Source: Erwinia rhapontici
Lineage (GTDB): Bacteria; Pseudomonadota; Gammaproteobacteria; Enterobacterales; Enterobacteriaceae
Length of the DNA: 64,000 bases
Assembly: GCF_012271765.1 (NCBI RefSeq)
Contig: NZ_VRKO01000016.1
Location: forward strand, 730,820 to 794,819
Direction: 5' to 3'
Part shown: positions 8,790-18,714 of the stretch, piece by piece
Layout: each line of letters begins with the position of its first letter
How positions within the stretch are numbered: the first letter of the stretch is position 1
The notes under the pieces: generated by a model
Seen by the model: only the letters and a program-made list of their open reading frames with translations
Told to the model about the DNA's origin: nothing
Databases searched by the model: none
Translations under genes and position numbers: made by a program

Positions 8790-11096
8790 TCAGGCGATAC
8801 GTCTTCCGGCCACAACAGGTGACAGACTGATCTTCACCGGCACCGACTTCGAGGTGGGCGTTCCGCTGCCGTCACCAAAACTGGAAAGCGGCACCAGCGG
8901 ATTGGTTTCGGGATAATAGGCGGCCAGATTCCCACGCGGAATGGCATAGGGCACCAGCTTAAACCCGCTGACTTTACGGGTAATACCATCATTCCACAGC
9001 GTTTCGATATCGACGTTATCTCCGGCGGCGTAGCCCATGTTGTCCATGTCTTCCGGGTTGATAAACAGCACTTCACGCTGGCCGTAAACGCCACGATAAC
9101 GGTCATCCAGCCCGTAAATGGTGGTGTTGTACTGGTCATGAGAACGCAGCGTTTGCAGCGTGAACGGCACTTCAACATCGAGCGCCGGGAACAGCGAGGT
9201 CGGCAGGGAGGCCGCGCTGAACTGAGCTTTTTCATGCAGCGTATTAAAACGCAGTTCAGCCGCCGCGTTGCCTAAATAGAATCCGCCTTTCAGATCGCAT
9301 TTGGCATTGAAATCGCTGAAACCGGGCAGCGTTGCCGCAATATGATCACGAATGATATTGTAATCGTCCGCCATTCCGAGCCAGTCCACTTTGTCGCTGC
9401 CCAGTACTGCATGAGCAATGTTAGCCACGATCCAGGTTTCAGAACGCTGGGTATCGGCTATCGGTTTACCCACACCTTCTGACGCATGCACCATGCTGAA
9501 GGAGTCTTCGACGGTAATAAACTGCGGGCCACTGGCCTGAATATCCTGCTCGGTACGGCCAATCGTCGGCAGGATCAGGGCATCAATCGCGCCAGGGCAC
9601 AGATGGCTGCGGTTGAGCTTGGTGCTGATCTGCACCGTCAGACCGCAGCGTTTCAGGGCCTCTTCGGTACGCGGGCTGTCCGGAGCGGCCGCAGCCAGGT
9701 TGCCCCCGAGGGCAATCAACACCTTGATTTCATCACGCAGCATCGCTTCCAGCGCCTGTACCGTGTTGTGCCCGACGTTGCGCGGTGGCTCGAAGTCAAA
9801 ATGCTGCCCCAGACTATCGAGAAACGCCTGAGACGGCTTTTCATCGATGCCCATCGTGCGGTTACCCTGCACATTACTGTGGCCACGTACCGGGCAAAGA
9901 CCTGCGCCTTTTTTGCCTAACTGCCCGAACAACAGTTGCAGGTTGACGATTTCGCGCACGGTATCGACAGAATGTTTGTGCTGGGTGATGCCCATCGCCC
10001 ACGTACAAATCACACGTTCGGCGCTTTGGTAAATCGCTGCCGCTTCACGGATCTGCTGTTCGCTGAGACCGGACTGACTGACAATCTGTGACCACTCCGT
10101 GGCATCCACGGCGGCAAGATAAGCCTCCAGACCTTCCGTTTTGGCATTGATAAACATCTCATCGAACAGGCCTTTCTCACCCGCCGCGATCAATGCACGA
10201 TGGTTCTCAGCCAGCACTTTGACCATGCCGCGCACGGCGGCCATATCCCCGCCGAGGTTCGGCTGGTAATAGGTTGAGCTGATTTTACCTGCCATGCTGG
10301 TGACCACTTCCAGCGGTTTTTGCGGATCGGCAAAACGTTCCAGCCCGCGTTCGCGCAGCGTGTTGAAGGTGACGATTTTAGCGCCGTGATCGGCCGCGTG
10401 ACGCAGACTGTGCAGCATGCGCGGATGGTTGGTACCCGGGTTCTGCCCGAAGACAAAGATGGCGTCTGCATGGTCAAAGTCGTCCAGACGGATGGTGCCT
10501 TTCCCCACGCCAATACTGCGCTTCAGCCCGACACCACTGGCTTCATGGCACATGTTCGAGCAGTCAGGGAAGTTGTTACTGCCGTTCATGCGGCCGAACA
10601 GTTGATACAACCAGGAGGCTTCATTACTGGCGCGGCCGGAGGTGTAAAGCTCCATACGGTCGGGATGATCCATCGCCTTAATATGGCGTGCGATCAGGGC
10701 AAAAGCCGCGTCCCAGCTAATCGGTTCATAGTGGTCAGTGGCGCGGTTATAGCGCAGCGGCTCGGTCAGACGTCCCTGGTATTCCAGGAAGTAATCGCTC
10801 TGCTGATAAAGGGCGGCAACACTGTACTGGGCAAAGAAGTCAGCACCGATATGGCGGCGGGTGGCTTCCCAGGTCACGGCTTTGGCGCCGTTCTCGCAGA
10901 AGCTGAAGGTACTTTTGTTGTCATCGCCCCAGGCACAACCCGGGCAGTCGAAGCCCTTTGCCTTATTCATACGCATCAAATTGCGCATGTTTTTTAACAC
11001 TTGTTTGCTGTCGAAGACGAAACGGGTGGTGGCTTCCAGTGAACCCCAGCCGCCCGCAGCGGCCTGGTATGGCTTAATCGCTTCTTTAAATTTCAT
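8790..11096 (-). CDS. ydeP: FdhF/YdeP-type molybdopterin oxidoreductase
   Basis: This 768-residue protein matches the YdeP/CbbBc group of formate dehydrogenase alpha-like proteins (E. coli YdeP is about 759). It has the N-terminal FDCPGCAWGDD motif with two cysteines, then FCENGAKAVTWE, FYTSGRASNEASWLYQLFGR and the DCSNMCHEASGVGLKRSIGVGKGT block that surrounds the active site. Further on are GQNPGTNHPRM and the C-terminal molydopterin-dinucleotide-binding region with RSHDQYNTTIYGLDDRYRGV. No partner electron-transfer subunit is adjacent. In E. coli YdeP is linked to acid resistance, but the reaction is not established. Divergent from the PTS gene. Confidence 0.83.
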   Translation of the reverse strand: MKFKEAIKPYQAAAGGWGSLEATTRFVFDSKQVLKNMRNLMRMNKAKGFDCPGCAWGDDNKSTFSFCENGAKAVTWEATRRHIGADFFAQYSVAALYQQSDYFLEYQGRLTEPLRYNRATDHYEPISWDAAFALIARHIKAMDHPDRMELYTSGRASNEASWLYQLFGRMNGSNNFPDCSNMCHEASGVGLKRSIGVGKGTIRLDDFDHADAIFVFGQNPGTNHPRMLHSLRHAADHGAKIVTFNTLRERGLERFADPQKPLEVVTSMAGKISSTYYQPNLGGDMAAVRGMVKVLAENHRALIAAGEKGLFDEMFINAKTEGLEAYLAAVDATEWSQIVSQSGLSEQQIREAAAIYQSAERVICTWAMGITQHKHSVDTVREIVNLQLLFGQLGKKGAGLCPVRGHSNVQGNRTMGIDEKPSQAFLDSLGQHFDFEPPRNVGHNTVQALEAMLRDEIKVLIALGGNLAAAAPDSPRTEEALKRCGLTVQISTKLNRSHLCPGAIDALILPTIGRTEQDIQASGPQFITVEDSFSMVHASEGVGKPIADTQRSETWIVANIAHAVLGSDKVDWLGMADDYNIIRDHIAATLPGFSDFNAKCDLKGGFYLGNAAAELRFNTLHEKAQFSAASLPTSLFPALDVEVPFTLQTLRSHDQYNTTIYGLDDRYRGVYGQREVLFINPEDMDNMGYAAGDNVDIETLWNDGITRKVSGFKLVPYAIPRGNLAAYYPETNPLVPLSSFGDGSGTPTSKSVPVKISLSPVVAGRRIA

Positions 11097-11336
11097 AATG
11101 TCGCAGGCTTATGTTGAATAGTTGTTAAAAAATTATTGCTTCTTTTTGGCGATTTTGCGATCCGAGCGAAGAATTGTCTAATTGATTGCAGAGATGGTGC
11201 GATAGGTCGTGTTTATCGCGATAAGACTGGAAATGTGACGTTGGTCAAAGATTGTCCGTTGAATATCCCCATTAAGGCAGCATCCTCCGACATGCAACGC
11301 ATACTTAGCCCGTGATAATGACAGCGGGAGAGACGG

Positions 11337-12926
11337 ATGAAAGCGTTTGCCAGTAAAGTCCATGCCTTCGGTAAAGCTCTGATGATGCCGATTTCGGTGA
11401 TTGCCGCCGCCGGTATTTTCTTAGGCGTTGCGGCCGCGTTGCAGAACCCGGTGATCACCGGGGATGCCTTTGCCAGCTTGCAAATACCGCAGCTGATCAT
11501 TGGGTTTATCCGCAAAGTGGCGGGGGCGCTGTTTGCTAACCTGCCGCTGTTCTTTGCTGTAGCCAGCGCCATTGGCCTGGCGAAAGCAGAAAAACCCACG
11601 GCTGCCTTTACCTCGGTGATTGGTTTTATCGCCATGCACGTCGGCATCAGCGCCACCCTGGCAGCGCGGGGGCTGACGGCCGCCACCACTACCGCAGCGG
11701 CCTTGCAGCAGCAGGGGATGGATCAAACTACGGCGATGATGACCTCCGCGGAATTTATTCCCATGCTGGGCATCTTCACTTACAACATGAGTGTGCTGGG
11801 TGGGGTGATTGCCGGGCTGGTGACGGTAATGATTCATAACCGCTTTTACACCACCGAGCTACCGACGGCGATCAGCTTTTTTGGCGGGCGACGCTTTGTC
11901 CCGATTGTCACCGTGCTGGTGCTGCCGCTGGTCGGCGTTTTGCTGGCGCTCATCTGGCCGACGATCGGTGCCGGGATTGCCTGGGTCGGCGAACTGATTG
12001 GTGAGAGTGGTCAGTACGGTGCGTTTCTCTACGGCACCAGCGAACGGTTGCTGATCCCCACCGGGTTGCACCATATCCTCAATGAAACGGTGCGCTTTAC
12101 GCCGATTGGCGGCATTGCCACGGTCGATGGGCAGACCATTGTCGGCGCGCTGAATATCTTTAATACCTCGCTGACGCACCCGGGTTCCGTACCGGATACC
12201 ACGGTGCAGGACGCTACACGTTTTCTGGCGCAGGGAAAAATTCCGGTGATGATGTTCGGCCTGCCCGCCGCCGCGCTGGCGATGTATCACTGTGCGCGTC
12301 CCGAGCATAAGCAGCGGGTGAAAGCGCTGGTGCTGGCCGGGGCGCTGACCTCCTTTACCACCGGAATTACGGAGCCGCTGGAGTTTTGCTTCATCTTTGT
12401 TTCCCCGGTGCTTTACCTATTTCATGCTTTGCTGAGCGGCCTCTCCTTTATGCTGATGTCATTGCTGCATCTGATGATTGGCAATGTGCAGGGGGGCGCT
12501 ATCGATCTGGTGGTCTTCGGCATTCTGGGGGGCAGTAAAACCGCCTGGTGGTGGAGCGTGGCGCTGGGGCTGATCTATATCCCGATCTACTATTACGGTT
12601 TTCGCTTCGTCATTCTGCGGATGCGGGTGGAAACGCCCGGTCGAGAGTCAGAAGAGGCACCTCAGGCCGTTAAGGTGACGGGGGATGAACGCACCCGCAT
12701 CATTATCAGCGGGCTGGGCGGTGAGGCCAATATAGAGGATGTTGATTGCTGCTTTACCCGCCTGCGGGTGAGGGTTAAACAGATGAATGAGGTGGTCGAT
12801 CATACCCTGATGAGCACCGGTGCCAATGGCATCAACCGCGTCAGCGACCACGATGTTCAGGTGATTTATGGGCCGCAGGTGGAAAAAATTGCCAATGAAG
12901 TGAAAAGTGCGTTGGGTCTGGCCTGA
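11337..12926 (+). CDS. PTS EIICB, glucose/maltose/alpha-glucoside family (MalX-like)
   Basis: The 529-residue membrane protein has an N-terminal EIIC domain with about ten hydrophobic segments and the substrate motif GTSERLLIPTGLHHILNETVRF, plus GITEPLEFCFIF. A C-terminal EIIB domain begins after a linker near residue 430, and its phosphorylated cysteine is about residue 472 in CCFTRLRVRV. It takes up and phosphorylates a glucoside or glucose-like sugar using phosphate from EIIA and HPr. No EIIA, glycosidase or regulator gene lies beside it. It resembles E. coli MalX and Klebsiella AglA; the sugar cannot be read from sequence. Start ATG follows GGGAGAGACGG. Confidence 0.85.
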   Translation: MKAFASKVHAFGKALMMPISVIAAAGIFLGVAAALQNPVITGDAFASLQIPQLIIGFIRKVAGALFANLPLFFAVASAIGLAKAEKPTAAFTSVIGFIAMHVGISATLAARGLTAATTTAAALQQQGMDQTTAMMTSAEFIPMLGIFTYNMSVLGGVIAGLVTVMIHNRFYTTELPTAISFFGGRRFVPIVTVLVLPLVGVLLALIWPTIGAGIAWVGELIGESGQYGAFLYGTSERLLIPTGLHHILNETVRFTPIGGIATVDGQTIVGALNIFNTSLTHPGSVPDTTVQDATRFLAQGKIPVMMFGLPAAALAMYHCARPEHKQRVKALVLAGALTSFTTGITEPLEFCFIFVSPVLYLFHALLSGLSFMLMSLLHLMIGNVQGGAIDLVVFGILGGSKTAWWWSVALGLIYIPIYYYGFRFVILRMRVETPGRESEEAPQAVKVTGDERTRIIISGLGGEANIEDVDCCFTRLRVRVKQMNEVVDHTLMSTGANGINRVSDHDVQVIYGPQVEKIANEVKSALGLA

Positions 12927-13013
12927 ATGGCCCGGTATGATAGCGCCTGAGAAATGGCGCTAAGCTGCCGATAACACTGCGTAAATCTTAATACGCTGAC
13001 AGGATTCACGTGC

Positions 13014-13736
13014 ATGGACAAGATTAAAACGACGGTGGTACTGCTCTTGCCGCTGCTGTTGCTTGTAGGTTGCAAGCAACAGGAAGATGAAGGTATTACC
13101 AAGAAAATCAGAAACCTGTCTTATCTATATCAGTTTGAAGCTATCCCTGGAAAACTGAAGAGCACCCATCAGACGATTTTCGAGGATAACGGTGAAAAGC
13201 GTTATGATGGGGTGTTTAATTTCGATAAAAACGGCTGCGTGACGGATTTTGAAGTTACTAATCTTGATATCGGCAGCATCAGCGCGCGGCGGGAGAAAGA
13301 CCAGCTCATCGGAGAGGAAAATGGTAAACCCCTGGTCCTTAAACTGGACAGCGAGTGTAACGTGCTGTCCAAAACCAGCGGTAATTTTACCATTGATATC
13401 GCCTACAACAAGCAGGGACTGATTTCCGGACTTTCCTCCCGCCAGTCCGATTTTCGCGTCGCGCTGACCTATGATGCACAGGGCCGCCCGATTGGACAGA
13501 AAGCGTTCAGTGGCGATCGTCAGATTTCAGAAGGCGTACAAAACTACGCGTCAGACGCCGGCGATAAACCCTCTGATTCCGTCACGAAAAGCACAACGCC
13601 AGACGGCACCCGGGAGACCACCACCCGCTGTGAATATCAGCAGGCTGTGCCTGTCAGCTGCGTGTTCACGGTGAAAACCTCCACAAGCGACACAGTGACT
13701 GAACGCCATGCAAAGCTCACCAGTGAGTTTTATTAG
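13014..13736 (+). CDS. ynfC: YnfC-family lipoprotein, copy 1
   Basis: The protein (240 residues) opens with a lipoprotein signal, KTTVVLLLPLLLLVGC, placing the acylated cysteine near residue 20. The body shares YnfC (UPF0257) features: PGKLKSTHQTIFEDNGEK, DKNGCVTDFEV, a central YD..QGRP repeat-like block, a CEY motif late, and a C-terminal ending in FY as in E. coli YnfC. The function of the family is unknown. It is the first of two tandem copies; copy 2 is clearly homologous along the whole length and even the intergenic sequence after each gene is repeated. Probably envelope-anchored. Confidence 0.75.
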   Translation: MDKIKTTVVLLLPLLLLVGCKQQEDEGITKKIRNLSYLYQFEAIPGKLKSTHQTIFEDNGEKRYDGVFNFDKNGCVTDFEVTNLDIGSISARREKDQLIGEENGKPLVLKLDSECNVLSKTSGNFTIDIAYNKQGLISGLSSRQSDFRVALTYDAQGRPIGQKAFSGDRQISEGVQNYASDAGDKPSDSVTKSTTPDGTRETTTRCEYQQAVPVSCVFTVKTSTSDTVTERHAKLTSEFY

Positions 13737-13835
13737 CAGCAGCCCGCCCATCGGGATACGCGTTCACACACTAACGAAGACAGCATCACGCCTCATTATG
13801 AACAAATCTTACTAAACTGACAGGACTCACACTGC

Positions 13836-14579
13836 ATGGATATGATGAAGACAACGCTGGCGCTGCTGTTGCCCGCGCTGCTGCTTACAGGCTGTAAGAA
13901 TGAAGAACCACAAGGGGTATCGACAACGGTCAAAAATATGTCGACGCTTTTTCGCTTCGAACCCATCCCCGGAAAGCTCAAAAGCACCCATCAGACGTTG
14001 TTCGATGCCAGCGGTGAGAAACAGCACGAAGCCACGGCCCGCTTCGATCAGCAGGGCTGTCTCACCGATGTTATCGTGACCAGCCTCTACGTAATTAACG
14101 ACCGCAAAATCCACTCGAATACCAGCCTGCGGCGGGACAAAGACACGCTGGTCGGTGAGGAGAACGGTAAACCGGTATTGATGAAACTGGACGGCAAGTG
14201 CAACGTCGTATCAAAAACCCGCGGCAATTCTACGCTGAATATCAGTTACAACGACCGTGGGCTGATTTCAGCTTACTCTTCCATCCAGGATCCTCTGCGC
14301 ATTGACATAACGTATGACGAGCAAGGGCGAATGGTCAGGCATAACATAAGGGAAGGGGCTCGTCTGATCAGCGATGACAAGCAGACATTTGCTACGACAG
14401 AGGCGGATAAACGGCTGGATGGGGTGATGCTCACCACCTACCCGGCCTCGACCAGAGAAATCACGACGCGCTGTGAGTATCAGCAGGGCGTTCCCACTTC
14501 CTGCCGCTATAAAATTAAAACCTCGCCCGGTGATAACGTCATTGAACGTCAGTCGACGCTGGTCAGTGAATTTTATTAG
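13836..14579 (+). CDS. YnfC-family lipoprotein, copy 2
   Basis: A 247-residue paralog of the preceding gene with lipobox LLLTGC near residue 20. Shared blocks are PGKLKSTHQTLFDASGEK, QQGCLTDVIVTS, REENGKP-like GEENGKP, YDEQGRMV and the C-terminal LVSEFY. The copies differ throughout, so the duplication is old or the copies have diverged under selection. About 100 bases separate the two genes. The stretch after its stop (14580-14630) repeats that after copy 1. Function unknown; outer-membrane or periplasmic anchoring is inferred from the signal. Confidence 0.72.
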   Translation: MDMMKTTLALLLPALLLTGCKNEEPQGVSTTVKNMSTLFRFEPIPGKLKSTHQTLFDASGEKQHEATARFDQQGCLTDVIVTSLYVINDRKIHSNTSLRRDKDTLVGEENGKPVLMKLDGKCNVVSKTRGNSTLNISYNDRGLISAYSSIQDPLRIDITYDEQGRMVRHNIREGARLISDDKQTFATTEADKRLDGVMLTTYPASTREITTRCEYQQGVPTSCRYKIKTSPGDNVIERQSTLVSEFY

Positions 14580-14633
14580 CAGCAGCCCGGCCGTCGGCAC
14601 CCGCGTTCGCACACTAACGAAGACATCATCATA

Positions 14634-15530
14634 ATGGACATTAAACAGCTCATCTATTTATGTAACCTGGAGCGAGAGCGCCACTTTGGCCGCGCTGCTG
14701 AGGCCAGCTTTGTCAGTCAGCCCACGCTTTCCATGCGTCTGAAAAATCTGGAGCGTGAGCTGGGGCTGTCGCTGATTAACCGCAGCAATAACTTTGATGG
14801 TTTTACGCCGGAAGGGGACCGCGTGCTGTCCTGGGCGCGGGAAATCGTTTCGGTGTATCAGGGGCTCAAGCTGGAAGTGGAGTCACTCAAACACGGCGTG
14901 AACGGTACGCTGCGTATAGGCGTGGTGCCGCAGTGCAGTATTTCGCTGCCTGTGATGCTGAAAGCGATCAGCGATCGTTACCCGCAGCTCGACTATCGTG
15001 TGGCGGTACTGAGCGCCGATCAGCTGCTGGATGCGCTGAACAGTCATACCGTGGATGTAGGAATTGGCTTCTTTGAGCTGGCTACACTGCGTGAGCTGCA
15101 TTTCCAGGCGGAAACCCTGGACGATAACGGCATTGAGCTGCTTTATCATCCGCAGCATTTTCCTCAGTTACAGGGCGATGAGCCGCTGACACTGAAAGAA
15201 GTGGCCGCGCTACCGCTCTGCCTCGCTGAACAGACGCGCTATTTCCGCCGCTATATTGACGGGCACTTTCGTGATGCGGGGCTGACCCTGCGTGTGGTGC
15301 TTGAAACCACATCCGTCTTTCAACTGCTACAGGGTGTTCAGGTCGGGCTGGGATGTATGGTGTCGCCGGTCGGTCATCTGATTGACGGCATGACCAGCGG
15401 GTTGCAACGCCGCCGGGTGGCGATGCCGCCTATGTCCCGACAGGGGGCTGTGGTCATTGCTGAACCAGGGCGTGCTACGCCGCTGGCCCAGCATTTCTTT
15501 GATGAAGTCCGGCGCTGGTTAAAGGACTAG
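14634..15530 (+). CDS. LysR-family transcriptional regulator
   Basis: A 298-residue regulator with an N-terminal winged helix (about 1-60; QLIYLCNLERERHFGRAAEASFVSQPTLSMRLKNLERELG), followed by the periplasmic-binding-like effector domain (about 90-295). The unusual start DIKQLIYLCNLERERHFGRAAE resembles the OxyR-side branch of the family. It begins 54 bases after the second YnfC-type gene, read in the same direction, and its stop is only 3 bases from the convergent yciW stop. Neither neighbour reveals the target. I do not recognise a named ortholog. Confidence 0.85.
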   Translation: MDIKQLIYLCNLERERHFGRAAEASFVSQPTLSMRLKNLERELGLSLINRSNNFDGFTPEGDRVLSWAREIVSVYQGLKLEVESLKHGVNGTLRIGVVPQCSISLPVMLKAISDRYPQLDYRVAVLSADQLLDALNSHTVDVGIGFFELATLRELHFQAETLDDNGIELLYHPQHFPQLQGDEPLTLKEVAALPLCLAEQTRYFRRYIDGHFRDAGLTLRVVLETTSVFQLLQGVQVGLGCMVSPVGHLIDGMTSGLQRRRVAMPPMSRQGAVVIAEPGRATPLAQHFFDEVRRWLKD

Positions 15531-15532
15531 CG

Positions 15533-16681
15533 TTATTCGCCGTTAATGCCCAATCCCTGCATCAGCCGGTTACCCCAGCTGGCTGCCGCCACACTCAAAA
15601 TAATATCGAATATCTGCGCACTGTTCAGACCCGCGTCTTTCAGCGGCTGAATATGGGCGGCATTCACTCTTTCCGGTGAACGTGTCAGCTGTGCTGCCAG
15701 TGAAATCACCGCCTGTTGCAGGGTATCCGCTACGCTCACAGCCTGTTCCACGCTCTCCTGTAATGCCGTCCGCCATTCGCTGCCTGCGGCATAACGTTCA
15801 AAACAGCTCACGCTGCCGTTGATACGTGAAGTGACTGCCGCAGCCAGCGAGGAATCGTTGCTGCTGCGTGCCGCCTCCAGCTGGTTGATCAGACGGCCCC
15901 AGCCATACAGTGCTTTGCCATCATGGGCAAACAGCCATGCGCCTGTTTCAAGTTCGGCCAGTGGCTGGCAGAAGGTGAGCGCTTCCAGCTGTTCCGGCGC
16001 TGCGTAGCGTAACTCCAGCGGCGGCAGCGCAGGGCGCCAGACGAGGGAATTCAGGAAGTTTTCGCTGGCGGCATCCGGTGGAATGGTCACGCCGGGCATC
16101 CAGCGTACGGGCAGCGCCATCAGGGCATGAACCCCGGCGACAACGCGTGCCTGATAACTCACAAAACCGATAATCTGACCGAGCGTGATAATATCCGGCG
16201 CGCTCAGGCCGACATCGTCAAGCCGCTGCACGGAGAGGGCATCAATCAGTGTTGGCTGGCTGGCAAGCTGGCGTGCATATTCGGTGATTTGTGTCAGGCG
16301 ATGATTGCTCTCACGTGATGAGTCTGGCCCCGGAAGCGGATTGAGGCGTGCAGCATAGTGATTGCAAAGACGTTGCACCCCGGTCACCTGCGCCACCGTC
16401 AGCGCACTGCTGAGGCGATCGTACAGTGTCAGCGTATGGCTCAGGGTGGTGGTGAGTTCCGATGGGAACAACAGTTGATAGAGATCGCGCGAAGCCAGCA
16501 GTGCGGGTTGCACCTGCTGTAATAAGGTGTTCAGTTCTCCTTCTGCCTGCTGCGCCAGACCCAGCAAAAACCGGTCTTCAATAGTGGCAGCTTCAGGCAT
16601 CAGCGGTGCGCGCTGGGCGGGCAGGCTGGTCTGGGTTTCATGATACCAGTGGTTGTTGCCGGTAAAGCGGCGCTGTTCCAT
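15533..16681 (-). CDS. yciW: YciW-like CMD-domain protein
   Basis: The ATG at 16681 has AAGGA 6 bases before it and is better placed than the ATG two codons earlier; the protein is 382 residues. MEQRRFTGNNHWYHETQ is the characteristic YciW opening. It contains two carboxymuconolactone-decarboxylase/AhpD-like helical regions (RFLLGLAQQAEGELN... and ITLGQIIGFVSYQARVVAG). E. coli yciW lies near rnb and is in the CysB regulon, linked to cysteine or methionine metabolism; a reaction is not established. No CxxC peroxidatic motif typical of AhpD is visible, so peroxidase activity is doubtful. Confidence 0.8.
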   Translation of the reverse strand: MEQRRFTGNNHWYHETQTSLPAQRAPLMPEAATIEDRFLLGLAQQAEGELNTLLQQVQPALLASRDLYQLLFPSELTTTLSHTLTLYDRLSSALTVAQVTGVQRLCNHYAARLNPLPGPDSSRESNHRLTQITEYARQLASQPTLIDALSVQRLDDVGLSAPDIITLGQIIGFVSYQARVVAGVHALMALPVRWMPGVTIPPDAASENFLNSLVWRPALPPLELRYAAPEQLEALTFCQPLAELETGAWLFAHDGKALYGWGRLINQLEAARSSNDSSLAAAVTSRINGSVSCFERYAAGSEWRTALQESVEQAVSVADTLQQAVISLAAQLTRSPERVNAAHIQPLKDAGLNSAQIFDIILSVAAASWGNRLMQGLGINGE

Positions 16682-16826
16682 GATCATTCCTTTTCGGGTT
16701 CAAAGGCTCGCCGGGAGGGCGCCAGGAAAAGGCACCATGACCAGCGGGCCTGAATGTCATGGTTATCCTGGCGTAAGGCGCAACACGATAGAAATAATGA
16801 TCTGTGCTATCAAATAGCTGAATGGC

Positions 16827-16900
16827 ATATACCCTTTTTTACCCGTCATACTTCAAGCCGTAGCTGCGTTGGCTGCATCCGTTCAACCTGGTCACAGAGT
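16827..16900. repeat. Fragment of an ERIC-type intergenic repeat
   Basis: ACCCGTCATACTTCAAG followed by TGCGTTGGCT at 16841-16870 matches the left half of the complete element at 27954-28067. The right half with its inverted end is missing. It lies between yciW and the 3' end of sapF and appears to be a decayed copy. Confidence 0.5.
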
Positions 16901-16915
16901 GATTGTTGATAATAC

Positions 16916-17722
16916 TTAGCGGTCTCTGCGCCAGGCATCAGCCGTCAGGGCTTCACCAAAATGGCTGGAGATAAGACGCTTCGTCAGGTCATGCAGCGGG
17001 CAGGCCAGCACATCGGCCGTGCTGCCGCGTTCGACAACTTCACCCTGGTGCATGACCAGCACCTTGTCGCTGATATGTTTCATCATTCCCAGATGCTGAG
17101 TGACGTAAATATAGGCGATCCCGTGTTTATCCTGCAGTTCCAGCATCAGGTTAATCAACTGAGACCGCATCGACATATCCAGCGCCGCCAGCGCCTCATC
17201 AGCAACAATCACTTTAGGCTGTAAGATCAGGGCGCGCGCCAGCCCGATACGCTGCTTCTGACCGGGGGCCAGCATATGGGGGTAGTAGGATGCGTGATCG
17301 CGCAGTAACCCGACCTGGCGCAGCGTGGCGATAATGCGTTTCTCCCGCTCGGCGGAATTCAGCTCAGTATTCAAACGCAGTGGAAAATCGAGGATCTGGC
17401 TGATGCGCTGACGCGGGTTCAGCGAGGTTGACGGGTCCTGGAAAATCATACGAATGCGCTGGCTGCGGTAACCGTAATCACCGTACTCCAGCGCATGGTC
17501 GTCAATCACGATCTCTCCGGCCGTCGGTGCGATCATGCCACTGAGCATTTTTGCCAGTGTCGACTTGCCTGAACCGTTCTCACCAATTATCGCCAGCGTC
17601 TGACGTTCCTGTAACGTAAAGCTGATCTCTTTGACCGCCTCGACGTGCTGACGTCTGAACAGACCGGTGCGGTAGCGATAGGTTTTACTCAGATTGCGCA
17701 CTTCCAGCAGTGTATCAACCAT
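16916..17722 (-). CDS. sapF: SapF, ATP-binding subunit of the Sap peptide transporter
   Basis: The ATG at 17722 overlaps the sapD stop (TAATG), giving 268 residues exactly as in E. coli; a longer upstream reading inside sapD is not credible. Walker A GENGSGKST, the Q-loop IFQDPSTSLNPRQRI, the signature-like MLAPGQKQRIGLARAL and Walker B KVIVADEAL identify an oligopeptide-type ABC ATPase. The C-loop reads APGQKQ rather than LSGGQ, as in E. coli SapF. With SapD it powers SapBC. The Sap system imports peptides (and in E. coli is linked to putrescine export and Trk potassium uptake) and gives resistance to antimicrobial peptides. Last gene of the operon. Confidence 0.95.
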   Translation of the reverse strand: MVDTLLEVRNLSKTYRYRTGLFRRQHVEAVKEISFTLQERQTLAIIGENGSGKSTLAKMLSGMIAPTAGEIVIDDHALEYGDYGYRSQRIRMIFQDPSTSLNPRQRISQILDFPLRLNTELNSAEREKRIIATLRQVGLLRDHASYYPHMLAPGQKQRIGLARALILQPKVIVADEALAALDMSMRSQLINLMLELQDKHGIAYIYVTQHLGMMKHISDKVLVMHQGEVVERGSTADVLACPLHDLTKRLISSHFGEALTADAWRRDR

Positions 17723-18714
17723 TACTGACTCTCCATATTCAGCGGGAAGTGGCAGGCAAAAAGATGGCTTTTGCTGCCTGAAAGGCGCGGCGTTGCCATA
17801 CAGTCTTTTTGCGCGTAAGGACAGCGTGGGCCAAGGCGGCAACCAATCGGCAGGTGTTCCAGCGAAGGAATGGTGCCTGGCAGCGTATTCAAACGACTCT
17901 TGTGCGGCAGAGAACGACCAAAATCCGGCATGGCGCGGATCAGGGCCTGAGTGTAGGGGTGGTGCGGCGCTGTAATCAACTCTTCGCTGACGGCGGTTTC
18001 AACGGTCTGTCCGCAGTACATGACGTTAATCCGATCCGCCCAGTGGCTGAGCATTTGCAGGTCATGACTGATCAGCAGAATAGTGGTGTTGTTATTCTGG
18101 TTCAGACGCGACAGCAGGCGGAAAATCTGCGCCTGCGTGGTCGGTTCCATGGCGTTGGTCGGTTCATCGGCAATCAACAGGCGCGGCTGATTGGCCAGCG
18201 CAATGGCAATCATCACTTTCTGGCATTCGCCATCTGTCAGCTCGTAAGGGAAGCTGCTCATGATGTCTTTATGATCTTTGATCCCCACGCGGTGCAGCAG
18301 CTCAATGGCACGGCGGTGGCGCCAGCCGAAGCGCTGATACCAGCGGCCTTTCCATGTCCAGCCGGGGATCGCCTGTTTTAACTGGGTGCCGATACTCTCA
18401 GATGGGTCAAGGCACGACTGCGGCTCCTGAAAAATCATCGACACATTATGGCCGACGATCTTACGCCGTTCACGCGGCGAGAGGTGCAGCAGATCGATAT
18501 CATTAAAGCGCATACGGTCGGCGGTGACGCGCCAGTTGTCGTTAGTGACGCCACAAATCGCTTTGGCAATCAGACTCTTCCCCGAACCTGACTCACCCAC
18601 AAGGCCGCGAACCTCGCCTTCCGTCAGCGTAATACTTACCCGATCCACGGCTTTGACCGGGCCATCGGCCGTCATAAATTCAATGGTCAGGTTACGAATA
18701 TCGAGTAGCGGCAT
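17722..18714 (-). CDS. sapD: SapD, ATP-binding subunit of the Sap transporter
   Basis: At 330 residues it equals E. coli SapD. Walker A is [16 protein letters not shown], Walker B is [14 protein letters not shown], and the C-terminal oligopeptide-ABC extension carries [17 protein letters not shown]. The signature region reads [16 protein letters not shown]. SapD also binds Trk potassium channel components in E. coli. It overlaps sapC upstream by one base and sapF downstream by one base, so the three genes are translationally coupled. Confidence 0.95.
   Translation of the reverse strand: MPLLDIRNLTIEFMTADGPVKAVDRVSITLTEGEVRGLVGESGSGKSLIAKAICGVTNDNWRVTADRMRFNDIDLLHLSPRERRKIVGHNVSMIFQEPQSCLDPSESIGTQLKQAIPGWTWKGRWYQRFGWRHRRAIELLHRVGIKDHKDIMSSFPYELTDGECQKVMIAIALANQPRLLIADEPTNAMEPTTQAQIFRLLSRLNQNNNTTILLISHDLQMLSHWADRINVMYCGQTVETAVSEELITAPHHPYTQALIRAMPDFGRSLPHKSRLNTLPGTIPSLEHLPIGCRLGPRCPYAQKDCMATPRLSGSKSHLFACHFPLNMESQ

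Noticed and set aside
17723..17842. Longer SapF start inside sapD
   Set aside because: The ATG at 17722 overlaps the sapD stop and gives the E. coli length of 268 residues.
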